From NCBI GenBank assembly GCA_963705525.1, contig CAVPJW010000002.1, positions 1,240,001-1,304,000 on the forward strand: a DNA stretch of 64,000 bases. The letters run 5' to 3'. The number at the start of each line of letters is the position of its first letter. The stretch's first letter is position 1. The position numbers and the translations under genes are program-made. This stretch comes from CAVPJW01 sp963705525. GTDB lineage: Bacteria > Acidobacteriota > Vicinamibacteria > Vicinamibacterales > CAVPJW01. The notes below the pieces were generated by a model, which saw only the letters and a list, made by a program, of their open reading frames with translations, did not search any database and was not told where the DNA came from. Positions 19,702 through 29,220 of the stretch are shown one piece after another.

Positions 19702-19802
19702 GCTCCTCAGTTGAGCACCTTCGGGCAAGTCTACCCAGCGCCACGACAGAAGAACAGAGCGGGAGCATGCCGGCATCCCACTCGCCATGTGCTGCCTTCT
19801 GG

Positions 19803-19818
19803 ATCCAGAATCGTGGAT
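19803..19818. promoter_or_regulatory. Palindromic operator-like site, copy 2
   Basis: ATCCAGAATCGTGGAT, identical to 14751-14766 including one flanking base on each side. It lies 57 bases upstream of the receptor -35 box and 101 bases from the sulfatase-like start. Confidence 0.6.
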
Positions 19819-19875
19819 TGCCTTCGTCCCACCTATCATCCCTCATCATTTCTTTCACCGAAACTCCCCGTTTCT

Positions 19876-19903
19876 CTTGAACATCTGGGAGCACCCTGTA
19901 TAG
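19876..19903 (+). promoter_or_regulatory. Sigma-70-like promoter of the second TonB receptor
   Basis: TTGAAC, a 16-base spacer and TATAGT, 91 bases before the receptor ATG. It has the same spacing as the promoter of the first module. Confidence 0.55.
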
Positions 19904-19994
19904 TCTCTAATGGTTCAATCTTGTCGACCTCCGCATGGCGTTCGCGAGACCCAGCAGGGCGTGCGTCAGGTTCGGTAGTCGAAAGGAGTGAGGG

Positions 19995-22769
19995 ATGACC
20001 GCCGGCACGATCCGTCTCCTGGCGACAGCTCTTCTTATCGCCGTCACGGCTGGCACGCCCACCATCGTCCTGGCCCAGGCCCGGACCAATTCCATCCTGA
20101 CCGGCAAGGTGACGGATGAGACGGGCGCCGTGCTGCCTGGTGCCACGATCACGATTGAGAGCCCCGGCCTCGTCGGTGGCGTCCAGACAATGGTGACCGA
20201 CGCGGAAGGTGTGTATCGTTTCGCGGCACTCCCGCCGGAAATTTACAGCATTCTGGTCGAAATGGACGGCTTCAAGACCGTCAACCGAACCGACGTCCGC
20301 ATCGAGCTGGCGACGACCGTGACGATCGATGTCCAACTCAGCGTCGCGAATGTGAGCGAAACCGTCACCGTGGTCGGAGGCGCGCCGGTCGTTGACATCA
20401 AGACGGCCGCAGCCAACGCCACTCTCGATGAGCACCTCCTCCAGAATCTTCCAACCGAGCGTTTCCAGCCCGACATGATCAATCTCGCTCCGGGTGTGAA
20501 CGCCAACGTCGCATTCGGCGGCACGCAGGATTCGAACGCGCTACTCATTGACGGCGTCGACATCAGCGACCCGCTCGGGCGGTTCGGCGTGGTCCTTCTT
20601 CAACTACAACTGGATCGAAGAGATGCAGGTCGTCTCGCTGGGCGCAGATGCCGAGTACGGCGAGTTCACGGGAGTCGTCGCCAACAGCGTGGTTCGTTCC
20701 GGAAGCAACAGATGGGACGGATTGCTCGAGTATCTCACCACCCGCCAGAACTGGCTGAGTGATAACACCACCGACCTTCCGGAGGAATTGCGGGAGACGT
20801 TCAAGCCCGACACGATCGATACCAACTACGACACGACCATGCAGGTCGGCGGCCCCATCGTCAAGGACAAGCTGTTTTTCTTCACGGGTGTGCGAGTATC
20901 AATAAGGACGTCAGCACTCCGGCGGGCTGCACCGGTCCGACGTCCACCAAGTCCCCCAGATTTATTACGAAGGTGACGTGGGCCGCCGCACCCAAGGTGC
21001 GGGTTGAGGGTTTCTTCCAGAAGGACAAGTTCGACGTGACAGGTCGCGGTTGCAGCCCCGTGCGACCGCCGGAAACCACGGTGGATCGAGCTGTCGCCCG
21101 AGACCAACTGGAACGGCAAGGTCACGTGGACCGTCAACGCCAACACGCTTCTCGAGGTTCGGAACGGAGGTTACAACGGCAACTTCAATCTGGAGCCTAC
21201 GCCGCCCGGCACTCGTTCTGGACCCTCCGGGACATTTCGATCTTTTCACCGGCCTCTACTCGGTCAATACCTACTACTTTGCACAGCGAGATCGACAACG
21301 CAATACCACAGCCGCCGTCTTGACGAAGTACGTCAACGGGTTTCTGGCCCGTAACCACGAGTTCAAGTTCGGCTTCGAGTTCGAGCGTTCGAAAGCTTCG
21401 CGACGAATTCGGCTACCCGGGCGGAAAGCTCTACTACGATTACGGCGGTGAACCGTACTTGGTAGAATCTCTGGGACGGCTACGCTTAACCGGCGTTGGC
21501 AAGCGAACGTCATTGTACGTCCAGGACGTCTGGGCCGTGAACGATCGGGTGACTCTCAATCCCGGCATCCGCTTCAACTTCAACCGTGGGTCGGTTCCCG
21601 AACAAGGTACGGTGCTCTCGACCAACCCGGTGGCGCCACGAATCGGCGTGGCATGGGATCTCACGGGGAATCACAAGACCGTGCTCAGGGGACATTACGG
21701 CCGCTACTTCGACGCGCTCCTGGGAAACACCTATGAGTTCATGGACGTCTCTGAGCTATGCTCCCAATATCACCGCCCTTTTGCTGACTCCGAACGGCTG
21801 TGCGAACGGGTTGGGTCCCGACTGCGCCGAGCTATCTCGTTTCACGCCCGAAGGAAACTTCGGCATCGACGATTCAGATCACGCATTCGTACGTCGATCA
21901 GTTTCTCATCGGTATCGAGCGCGAGCTCTTCCCGGCTTTCTCTCTTCAGGTGCAGTACATCAAGCGGAATTTCCGGAACTTCATGGGATTCATCGACACG
22001 CGTGCCCAATACGACCCGGTCCAGCAGATCGACCCCGGACCTGACGGGGAGCTCAGCACGACCGATGATGCTGGACTCATTAACGTGTTCGATCGGTTGA
22101 ACCCGTCCGAGAGCTTCCGCCTGTTAACCAACCCTGACGGCGCCACGCGTGATTACAATGCGTTCCAAATCGTCGGTCGAAAGCGCTACGCAGACAACTG
22201 GCAATTGAACGCCTCTTACACCTGGTCTCGATCAGAGGGCGTCGTCAGTAACGAGTTCACCTCTAATGCCGCCGGGGGAGGGGACGTGGAGAATCTCGGG
22301 CAGACAGGGCATCTTCGCCAACCCCAACGTGCGGATCAATCAGGATGGGCGCAGCATCTTCGACTACACGCACCAAGTGAAGCTGGAAGGAACCTACCAT
22401 CTACCGCTTTGGGGTGGCTTCGATTTCAGCGCGTACTACCGGTATACGTCGGGCCTCGCGTGGGGTCGAAGGGCGGTCATCACCGGCTTCACCAGCGAGC
22501 TTCCTGAGACGGTCCGGATCGAGACTCGAGGAACGCGCAGGACGGATGCCATTAATCGGCTGGATTTCAGGGCCGAGAAGACGTTCGACATCGCCGGCCC
22601 GAATCAACTCAGTCGGCTCGTGTTCGATGTGTTCAACGTGACCAATCAGGGCGTTATTTCGAACGCCGCGGAAGACGTCGTCCAGGACACGTCCGGCCCG
22701 CACTTTGGCGAACCGCTTGTGTGGACCACACCGCGCCAGCTTCGCGCGCTGATCCGATTCACGTTCTGA
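19995..22769 (+). pseudogene. TonB-dependent receptor paralogue disrupted by many frameshifts
   Basis: Homologue of the receptor at 14936-17696 with the same leader (CGAAAGGAGTGAGGG before the ATG), signal peptide, carboxypeptidase-regulatory domain, plug, barrel and terminal phenylalanine (LIRFTF). The frame changes near 20578, 20893-20903, 21093, 21228, 21392, 21463 (with a compensating loss near 21476), 21754, 21872 and 22310. Almost every change is one extra base, several in short runs (GGG, CCC, AAA). Between the shifts the protein aligns closely with the first receptor and has no internal stops. It is therefore either a very young pseudogene or an intact gene with uncorrected insertion errors. 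As written it cannot make a receptor. Confidence 0.8.
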
Positions 22770-22792
22770 ACGCCTTCGCACCGCAGACCGAA

Positions 22793-22830
22793 GAGGGAGC
22801 CCTCAGTATGATCGCTCCCTCGTTTCCCTT
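22793..22830 (+). terminator. Terminator after the second TonB receptor
   Basis: GAGGGAGC (22793-22800) pairs with GCTCCCTC (22814-22821), followed by GTTTCCCTT. It lies directly before the fdhE frame. Confidence 0.7.
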
Positions 22831-23772
22831 ATGCCGGGCTCGGCGGTTGCCCTCCCGGGCCCGATCGGTCAAAATCTCGACGTGCCGCGCCCAGAAACTC
22901 CGCCGGGACGACCGCGCCCTGCCCTCGTCCGCCCCGAATCGAGAGACATTGTCGAACTGAGGCGCATCAAGGCCGAGCAGCCGGATCTCGCGACCGCCGT
23001 CGATCTCCACATCGCGCTCATCGAACAGCAGAAGCGCGTTCAAGCGCGCATCTCCGTTCCGTGGCTGCCATTTGACCCCGAGTGGCTCAAGGCCGAACTG
23101 CAGGCAGGCCGACCGTTGCTTCGCTTCCAAGAAATTCCGATCGAGTGGACTGACGTGCGCCTGGCCGTCCGTCAGACGGCCGACATTCTGCTCCGGTTCG
23201 ATGCGCTCGAGGGTCCCGATCACCTGGCCCTTCAGTCGCTGGTTCGCGAAGGCGGTGCGCTCGAACCGATCGTGCGCGAATGGTACCAGTCGAAGTCCGA
23301 TCGCCAGCCGAGAGCGACGCCGGTCGTCGTCCCCGGCGCGGCGTCGCCTGAAGCGATCCAGCAGACGCTCGATCTCGCCATGCGCCCCTTTCTCACGCGC
23401 GCCGTTGAAGTCATCAGTCAGCAGGCGGACTGGTCCGATTGGCGACAGCCCTACTGCCCTATCTGCGGCGGCGACCCGGAGTTTGCGGTAGTCACCGAGA
23501 GCGGGGATCGACGGCTCATCTGCGGCCGCTGCACCGCGCAGTGGCCTTTTGGCCATTGGACCTGCCCCTACTGCCTCAATGACGATCGGAGCCGCGTGAC
23601 CTCGTTCGCCAGTCGCGACGGCCGGTATCGCATCTACGCATGCGAATCGTGCCGTCGATACCTCAAGGCGTACGACGCACGAGGCGCAAATCGGCCCGTG
23701 ATGCTGGCGGTTGACAGCGTCCTGACACTACCGCTCGATGCGGCGGCGATTCAGAAGGGATATACGGGGTAA
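22831..23772 (+). CDS. fdhE: Formate dehydrogenase accessory protein FdhE
   Basis: A 313-residue FdhE-like protein needed for maturation of formate dehydrogenase. The C-terminal half carries the family's four cysteine pairs, CPIC, CGRC, CPYC and CESC, in a rubredoxin-like arrangement that binds iron. The spacing RLICGRCTAQWPFGHWTCPYC is typical. The ATG at 22831 touches the end of the preceding terminator, so the true start may be later, for example a GTG near 22880. It lies 23 kb from the formate dehydrogenase gene at 46153-48819, its probable client. Confidence 0.88.
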   Translation: MPGSAVALPGPIGQNLDVPRPETPPGRPRPALVRPESRDIVELRRIKAEQPDLATAVDLHIALIEQQKRVQARISVPWLPFDPEWLKAELQAGRPLLRFQEIPIEWTDVRLAVRQTADILLRFDALEGPDHLALQSLVREGGALEPIVREWYQSKSDRQPRATPVVVPGAASPEAIQQTLDLAMRPFLTRAVEVISQQADWSDWRQPYCPICGGDPEFAVVTESGDRRLICGRCTAQWPFGHWTCPYCLNDDRSRVTSFASRDGRYRIYACESCRRYLKAYDARGANRPVMLAVDSVLTLPLDAAAIQKGYTG

Positions 23773-23779
23773 GAACGTA

Positions 23780-23897
23780 GTTCTTTGTGCTTAGTGCTTG
23801 GTTCTTAGTGCGAGTGCTTGGTTCGGCGATGCTTAGTTCTTAGGGCGAGCGCCTGGTTCATTTGAGGCCTAAGAACAAAGCACTAAGAACAAAGAAC
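23780..23897. repeat. Long imperfect inverted repeat of TTCTTAGTGC units
   Basis: GTTCTTTGTGCTTAGTGC (23780-23797) matches the reverse complement of 23880-23897 at 17 of 18 positions, and the bases between contain further copies of GTTCTTAG and GCTTGGTTC. It would form a long hairpin between fdhE and the convergent carboxypeptidase gene. A short relative (TAGTTCTTAG) lies at the end of mnmA near 9297. It resembles a dispersed palindromic repeat family and may double as a bidirectional terminator. Confidence 0.7.
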
Positions 23898-23908
23898 TGC
23901 TGTAGTTC

Positions 23909-24955
23909 TTATTGACTTTCGGTGGGCTTGGCGAAGAAGTCCTGCGTCTTGAGCGACAGCCAGTTGAAGAGGTGCCGGGTCTCCATGAACCGACCCGCGT
24001 TCGACCGGGCGCCCAGCACGACGACCGCAACCTGTTGATTCCCCTGCGGCAGCCGAAGCAGCGTGGCCAGACAGTAGCCCGCCTTCGTAATGAAACCGGT
24101 CTTCCCCGCCCGGACATCGACGTCGCCCGCGCGAACGAGTTGATTCGTGCTGTGGATCGTCACGCTCCGGCGGTTGGTGCGCACGATGTACTCAGGCGTG
24201 CGCATCACCGAGGCAATCCGCTCGTCGGCCGAGGCATAAGCAATCAGCCGCGCCATGTCGTATGCCGACGACACGTTCGCGGGATCGAGGCCGGACGGAT
24301 CGGTGTAATGCGTGTTCTCCAGACCGAGCTCGCTAGCCGTCTGATTCATGCGTCCGACGAAGCCATTGGTGCCGTACTCGGAGGTGCGCGCCAGCGCCCG
24401 GGCGGCGGCGTTGTCCGAGGCGATCAGCAGGAGGTGCAGCAGATCGCCGACCGTGATGCGCTCGTTCGTCCGGAGATACGTCGTGTTCGCGGCCCGGACA
24501 TCCGATCGATCGACCAGGACTTCCTGATTCAGGTCCGGATCGTTCTCGAGCAGCACTGCGGCGGTCATCACCTTTGTGATGCTGGCAATGGAGCGCTGGC
24601 TCTGGGAATTCTCTTCCCAGAGGATCTGCCCGTTTTCAGGGTTGTAGATGATTGCCGCCTCGGCCCGAACATCGGGTACGAGTTTGCCGTCGGCGTCGAG
24701 CCGGAAATGCGGCGCCGCAGCTTCGCGCGCCTGCAGTGCCCGCATCCGCGCACGGGCGCTGGCAAGGCGCAAACGTCTGGCTCTCGAGAGGCTCGTCGTT
24801 TTGCTGACGGTGTAACGCTTGACTGGCTTCTTGACGGACTGCGTTGTGCGTTTCGGTGTGACCGTGGCGCCAGCGGCATCAATAGCCAGCGGACCGAGAC
24901 CTAACCCGGCCAGAAGCACCATTCCGGCTATCGGCAGCGCGCGCAGGCGATTCAA
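23909..24955 (-). CDS. D-alanyl-D-alanine carboxypeptidase (peptidase S11)
   Basis: About 348 residues, a penicillin-binding protein of the DacA family that trims the terminal D-Ala from peptidoglycan stem peptides in the periplasm. The three active-site motifs are present: SITK (nucleophile Ser), SDN and KTG. A signal peptide (RALPIAGMVLLAGLGLG) is followed by a basic, low-complexity linker of about 60 residues before the catalytic domain. The chosen start is TTG at 24955, preceded by GAAGGG; the frame is open to another TTG at 25021. The C-terminal anchor domain of classical PBP5 is missing. Confidence 0.9.
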   Translation of the reverse strand: MNRLRALPIAGMVLLAGLGLGPLAIDAAGATVTPKRTTQSVKKPVKRYTVSKTTSLSRARRLRLASARARMRALQAREAAAPHFRLDADGKLVPDVRAEAAIIYNPENGQILWEENSQSQRSIASITKVMTAAVLLENDPDLNQEVLVDRSDVRAANTTYLRTNERITVGDLLHLLLIASDNAAARALARTSEYGTNGFVGRMNQTASELGLENTHYTDPSGLDPANVSSAYDMARLIAYASADERIASVMRTPEYIVRTNRRSVTIHSTNQLVRAGDVDVRAGKTGFITKAGYCLATLLRLPQGNQQVAVVVLGARSNAGRFMETRHLFNWLSLKTQDFFAKPTESQ

Positions 24956-25090
24956 TTTAGCGGGTAACCCTTCGTGAACTCGGCACTTGACCGTTTCATC
25001 GGCATTGTAACAGACGCTCAACAGAGTGCAAGGGCACTTTGGTGCTCTTTCCCGCTTTTTGGGCAGCTACCCTTCTCGGTCTCTTCGGGC

Positions 25091-26386
25091 TCACGGGCGG
25101 GTCAACGCGACGGTCACCAGGAGGGCCCGCTGTGTTCCTTTCCAGGAATCGGTCGCGTCGAACGATTCCGTGGGCGAATGCGCTCCCTGCCCGCGCCCTC
25201 CCCCGTCGATGCAAATGGCCGGAATGCCCAGGTTCATGGGCACGTTTGCGTCTGTCGAGCCTTCGGTCAGCTCTATCGGCAGGCCTAACGACTTTGTGGC
25301 AGCGACAGCGGCCACCACGATCGGCGCTCCCTGGGACTGTCCGCCCGGCGGGCGGTTCCCCACATCGGCGATCTCCACCGTCAGTCGGCCCCGGTTGTTC
25401 CAGCGCGCGTTTTCCTCGGCCAACGCCTGACCGACCGCCGCGCGGAACCTGGCGTCGAGCGCCTCGAGCGCCTGCTGGTCGGATGAGCGCAAGTCCATTT
25501 CCATCCAACTGTCCGTCGCAATCGAGTTCACGGACGTGCCCCCGCCGACGCGACCGACAGCGAATGTGGTTCTCGGTTGCGACGGCACCTCGATATCGCC
25601 AATCCGGGCAATGGCACGCCCGAGGGCATGAACGGGATTTGCCACACCGAAGTCACCGTAGCTGTGGCCGCCCGGGCCTCGGTAGGTCACCCGGTAACGG
25701 TGGCTCCCGACGGCCCGATGGGTAATGCCGAAGCCGGTCCCGTCGATGGAGACGAAGCGGTCGATCCGTCCCTTCAAGCTCTGTGAGAAGAGGTACTTGA
25801 CTCCGCGCAAATCGCCCAGGCCCTCCTCCCCCAGCGTGCCGACGAAGGTGACGGGACCCTCAGTCACGATGCTGGTGTTCTTCAGGGCGCGGAGGACCCC
25901 GAGCATGACCGCCAGGCCTCTGCAGTCGTCGCCGATGCCTGGCCCTTTCAGCACGTTTCCCTCGCGTTTCACCTGGACATCCGTACCTTCCGGAAACACT
26001 GTGTCGAGGTGTGCGCTCAGCACGAGACTGGGGTGGGGCGCCTTCCCAGGCCTGAGGCCAATGACATTGCCGAGGCCGTCGATCGCAACCTCTGTCAGCC
26101 CCAGGCCTTCGAACTTCCGCTTGAGAACCAGAGCCCGCGCCTGTTCCTTGAAAGGGGGGGCCGGCACCTGGCACAGCTCGACTTGGTCCTCGAGGACCGT
26201 CGCCTCATTTTCCTCGACATAGCGAAGCGCTGCCTGGATTCCAGGGTCCGCGAAGAGCTTTCCAAGGTCGGCGGACCCGCCGGCCTGGGGCTCGGCCGAC
26301 CACCCGAGGCCCGCCGACACGAGACTGGCAAGGACGAGCCACCTTGTCAGATGGAGAGATGACTGCCGCATCTTGACGTTGATCAT
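25091..26386 (-). CDS. Exported M20-family zinc peptidase
   Basis: About 431 residues. A hydrophobic signal (TRWLVLASLVSAGLG) is followed by an M20/M25/M40 peptidase. Metal and catalytic residues are visible in SAHLDTVF (His, catalytic Asp), GIGDDCRG (bridging Asp), TLGEEGLGD (catalytic Glu and ligand), the STDANVP segment and a terminal GAHSP His. The dimerisation domain is inserted in the middle, as in PepT and carboxypeptidase G2. It probably cleaves small peptides or acylated amino acids outside the cytoplasm. ATG at 26386 is preferred over an upstream TTG; ATG at 26371 is also possible. Confidence 0.88.
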   Translation of the reverse strand: MINVKMRQSSLHLTRWLVLASLVSAGLGWSAEPQAGGSADLGKLFADPGIQAALRYVEENEATVLEDQVELCQVPAPPFKEQARALVLKRKFEGLGLTEVAIDGLGNVIGLRPGKAPHPSLVLSAHLDTVFPEGTDVQVKREGNVLKGPGIGDDCRGLAVMLGVLRALKNTSIVTEGPVTFVGTLGEEGLGDLRGVKYLFSQSLKGRIDRFVSIDGTGFGITHRAVGSHRYRVTYRGPGGHSYGDFGVANPVHALGRAIARIGDIEVPSQPRTTFAVGRVGGGTSVNSIATDSWMEMDLRSSDQQALEALDARFRAAVGQALAEENARWNNRGRLTVEIADVGNRPPGGQSQGAPIVVAAVAATKSLGLPIELTEGSTDANVPMNLGIPAICIDGGGRGQGAHSPTESFDATDSWKGTQRALLVTVALTRP

Positions 26387-26637
26387 GTCGTGGCGACTAT
26401 TTCGTGAGGTCGAGCCCTCTGTCAAGGCGAGTCATCGCGGGAACTCTCGATTGCCGATCGGAAATCCAAATGCTTGGTTCGGACAGACGACTGTCTGAGT
26501 TTTGACGCGACTGTGTCGGCATGATGCACGAAGCGTGATCGCGACGCGGGCGGATGCGATGCAAGACATTCGGGCATTTCCTTCATCCTTCGAGTGTTTT
26601 TGCAAATGAGTGGTCTCCATCGCAACGAGAAGGTAAT

Positions 26638-26653
26638 CGGCACGCTATTTGCT
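26638..26653 (+). promoter_or_regulatory. Sigma-54 (-24/-12) promoter
   Basis: CGGCACGCTATTTGCT matches TGGCACG-N4-TTGCT at every position but the first. GG at 26639-26640 and GC at 26651-26652 are separated by exactly ten bases. The ribosome site of the small gene at 26680 lies 13 bases further on, the expected distance for a short leader. Confidence 0.7.
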
Positions 26654-26679
26654 CAGAGAATTTCTGGAGGACGTCGGTC

Positions 26680-26886
26680 ATGGGCAGCTTGGTTCGGCTC
26701 TTGGGGTTCACAACACTCGGCTGTGGGTGTCTGGTCGGGCGCTATCGTGAGGTCGCGACGAATCGCGAAGTGACCTACGTCGAGGAGAAGGGCCTGACCT
26801 GCGAAGTCCACACCCACCGACGCAACCACACGTTACAGACCGACCGGCCTCAGGCTTTTCCGCTCGTCATCGCCCGAGCCTCCTGA
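26680..26886 (+). CDS. Small uncharacterised protein, 68 residues
   Basis: I do not recognise a family. The ATG at 26680 is preceded by TCTGGAGGACGTC, a strong ribosome site, and by a sigma-54-type promoter. The N-terminus (MGSLVRLLGFTTLGCGCLVGRY) is hydrophobic with a CGC pair, which could be a short membrane or lipoprotein-like segment. It is followed by a polar, charged part with YVEEKG and a CEVHTHRRNH stretch rich in His and Arg. It stands alone between the M20 peptidase (divergent) and a DNA methyltransferase. The regulatory signals make it likely to be real and stress- or starvation-induced. Confidence 0.65.
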   Translation: MGSLVRLLGFTTLGCGCLVGRYREVATNREVTYVEEKGLTCEVHTHRRNHTLQTDRPQAFPLVIARAS

Positions 26887-26987
26887 CATTCGGCTCCCTC
26901 GGCTCGCCTTTGCCGGCGCTCTTGTTTTCGGCAGAAGGCCCCACGCGGCGGAGCTGCACCCGTAATTACTGATAAAATCACGCCTTG

Positions 26988-27869
26988 GTGAAGGCCCAGT
27001 CGCAGCCCTCGACGACGCTCAGGCTCGCCGATTCGACCTTGCGGTTCCACCAAGGCGACTGCCTCGATGTGCTCGCGGCTCTGCCGGCGCACTCGGTCGA
27101 CGTCGCCGTCACCTCACCTCCGTACAATCTCGGGATTCGATATCGTTCGTACAAGGACGACCGGCCCCGGCACGAATACCTTGAATGGACCGCGAAATGG
27201 GTCGCCGCGCTGGTGAGGGTCCTGACCGTTGACGGTTCGCTGTTCCTGAACGTCGGCGCAAAACCGACGCGACCCTGGACTGCAATAGACGTCGCCCTGA
27301 CTGTCAGGAAGCAGATGAAGTTGCAGAATACAATTCATTGGATCAAGTCGGTGGTTATCGAGCGCGAGCTCGCCGGTGCGGCCGCCGGACTTCGCCGCGA
27401 TCTGGCGGTCGGGCACTACAAACCCATCAACAGCGATCGCTTCGTCAACGACTGCCACGAGTTCGTGTTCCATTTCACACCACGAGGCCGCACACGGATC
27501 GATCGCCGTTCGATCGGCGTCCCGTATCAGGACGCCTCCAACGTGTCTCGCTGGCAGACGGCGGCGGGTGGCCTCCGGTGCCGTGGAAACGTCTGGTTCA
27601 TTCCGTACGACACGATCCAGAGTCGGGAGAAGGACCGGCCTCATCCGGCGACCTTCCCACCGCGACTCCCGGAATACTGCCTGAGGCTTCACGGGCTCGA
27701 TAGGGTGAACCTCGTGCTGGATCCCTTCCTGGGGCTTGGCGCGAGTGCCGTTGCGTCGGCCGGGCTGGGACTGGACTTTGTGGGAATTGAGATCGATCCC
27801 GCCTACCTGAAGGCATCGATCGCGCGACTCCGGCAGATGCGAACCGGACGCGTGCGCGGAGTGTCCTGA
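26988..27869 (+). CDS. Site-specific DNA methyltransferase (N4-cytosine/N6-adenine, orphan)
   Basis: About 293 residues. Motif IV is TSPPYNLG (about residues 43-50), motif I is DPFLGLGASAVAS (near 245-257), and the IV-before-I order makes it a beta-class amino-methyltransferase. TSPPY is most common in N4-cytosine enzymes but also occurs in adenine ones. The middle region carries the target recognition segment. No restriction endonuclease or specificity subunit lies nearby, so it is an orphan enzyme with a likely regulatory or protective role. Start is GTG at 26988 or TTG one codon earlier; no ribosome site is seen. Confidence 0.88.
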   Translation: MKAQSQPSTTLRLADSTLRFHQGDCLDVLAALPAHSVDVAVTSPPYNLGIRYRSYKDDRPRHEYLEWTAKWVAALVRVLTVDGSLFLNVGAKPTRPWTAIDVALTVRKQMKLQNTIHWIKSVVIERELAGAAAGLRRDLAVGHYKPINSDRFVNDCHEFVFHFTPRGRTRIDRRSIGVPYQDASNVSRWQTAAGGLRCRGNVWFIPYDTIQSREKDRPHPATFPPRLPEYCLRLHGLDRVNLVLDPFLGLGASAVASAGLGLDFVGIEIDPAYLKASIARLRQMRTGRVRGVS

Positions 27870-27882
27870 CGGTCGGAGATGC

Positions 27883-29157
27883 TTACCGGGAGCTCGAAAC
27901 GGCGACTGGGCGATCCTTCACCGAATACGCCTTCCTCGACCACACCGAAACGCCTTCGCGCCTGACCTTGATCTCGAGTTTCCGGATGCGCTTTGTGGCA
28001 TCGGGATTCGACGAATAGTACCCGAGCACATAGTAGTCGCTGGTCTCGGCGTCAATCCTCTTCAGCGCCTTCTCGAAGTCGTTCTGGTTGACCATGGCAA
28101 AGCCGCCGGTCTCGTCCGCGAGCACGCGAAGGCTGTCCTGCGACTTCTTCACGTAGTTCTGCCATTCCTGCGGATCGATCTGCTCATCCATGTCGGCCCC
28201 GCCGGCCACCAGGCCGCGTGGGTCGAGCGTGTAGATGGTGGCGTTGGCCCGATTCGCGGCGCGAGTCAGCTCCCCGAGTTCCGCCGCGAGGTCGGCGTCA
28301 CCGAACTGTTGCCGCTGGCGAAGCTCACTGTTGCGCTGCTGGTCCTGCTCTCGCTGGGGTTCGAAGCGTCCACCGTCGAAGAATGGATTGTTGCCGAAAC
28401 GCGCTTCCACGAACGGATTGAAGTCGTAGCCGTCGCTGATGTAGATGACGGCCTTGCGCCGATTGTGCACGTTCTCGAGCGTCTTGATGGTCTCGTAGGC
28501 CGTCGAGAACGCCACGTGCGCGCGATAGCGAAGCTCGGTCGGTCCGTCGGCGCTCTCGATACCGTTGATGATGTCCGATGGCTTCAGGCCGTTCCCCGTC
28601 ACCTTGCCGACCGCCTCTTCGAGCCGGTTACGATCGTAGGTGAGATCGATCGCGATCGACGAAGGCCCGGTCGACACGATGCCGAAGAGGTCGCCCTCAT
28701 GGACCAGCGTCCTGGCGATCCTCTTGAAGAGATCTCTCAACCGGCCCGTGTTGCTGAATCCAAGGTGCAGGTCGTCGACGACAATCAGAAAAATCCGGCC
28801 TGCGGCATCGTTGGCAGGTCTCGGCGGGGGAAGAATGATGCCCTCCTGAGGCGGCGGTGGCGGAGGCGACTGCAGATTGAACGCGCGGCCGCCGTGCACG
28901 AGCACGAACGACACGAGATCCTGTTTGACGCCGTCCTCGATGACCTCGAAGTCGTCCTTGTTCAGATCGGCGACGAACTGTCCGGCGCCGTCACGCACGA
29001 TCGCATCGGTGGTGACCAGATCGACAGCCAGTCGGAAGGTGGGCTGCTGATCGCGAGCCGGTGAAGCGGGCTGCTGATCCTGCGTCTGGGCTCCTACGAG
29101 GCCGCCGGCAATCGCAAGAGCCACGACGACGTGTAAGAGCTTTTGTTTCTGGCTCAT
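27883..29157 (-). CDS. Exported VWFA-related acidobacterial domain protein
   Basis: About 424 residues. A signal peptide (KLLHVVVALAIAGGLVGAQ) leads into a FRLAVDLVTTDAIVRD segment and a von Willebrand factor A fold that begins at IFLIVVDDLHLGFSN, the divergent MIDAS-like DxxxS form found in a family common in Acidobacteriota. A proline run (PPPPPPP, near residue 95) separates the two parts. The C-terminal AETSDYYVLGYYSSNP is typical of the family. Its job is unknown. ATG at 29157 sits six bases after TATAAT, so the message may be leaderless; ATG at 29172 is the alternative. Confidence 0.85.
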   Translation of the reverse strand: MSQKQKLLHVVVALAIAGGLVGAQTQDQQPASPARDQQPTFRLAVDLVTTDAIVRDGAGQFVADLNKDDFEVIEDGVKQDLVSFVLVHGGRAFNLQSPPPPPPQEGIILPPPRPANDAAGRIFLIVVDDLHLGFSNTGRLRDLFKRIARTLVHEGDLFGIVSTGPSSIAIDLTYDRNRLEEAVGKVTGNGLKPSDIINGIESADGPTELRYRAHVAFSTAYETIKTLENVHNRRKAVIYISDGYDFNPFVEARFGNNPFFDGGRFEPQREQDQQRNSELRQRQQFGDADLAAELGELTRAANRANATIYTLDPRGLVAGGADMDEQIDPQEWQNYVKKSQDSLRVLADETGGFAMVNQNDFEKALKRIDAETSDYYVLGYYSSNPDATKRIRKLEIKVRREGVSVWSRKAYSVKDRPVAVSSSR

Positions 29158-29220
29158 GCCGCCATTATACATCCGGAGGCGTCGGGCCGGATTGATGGAC
29201 TGGATCGCGAACCAAAAGGA

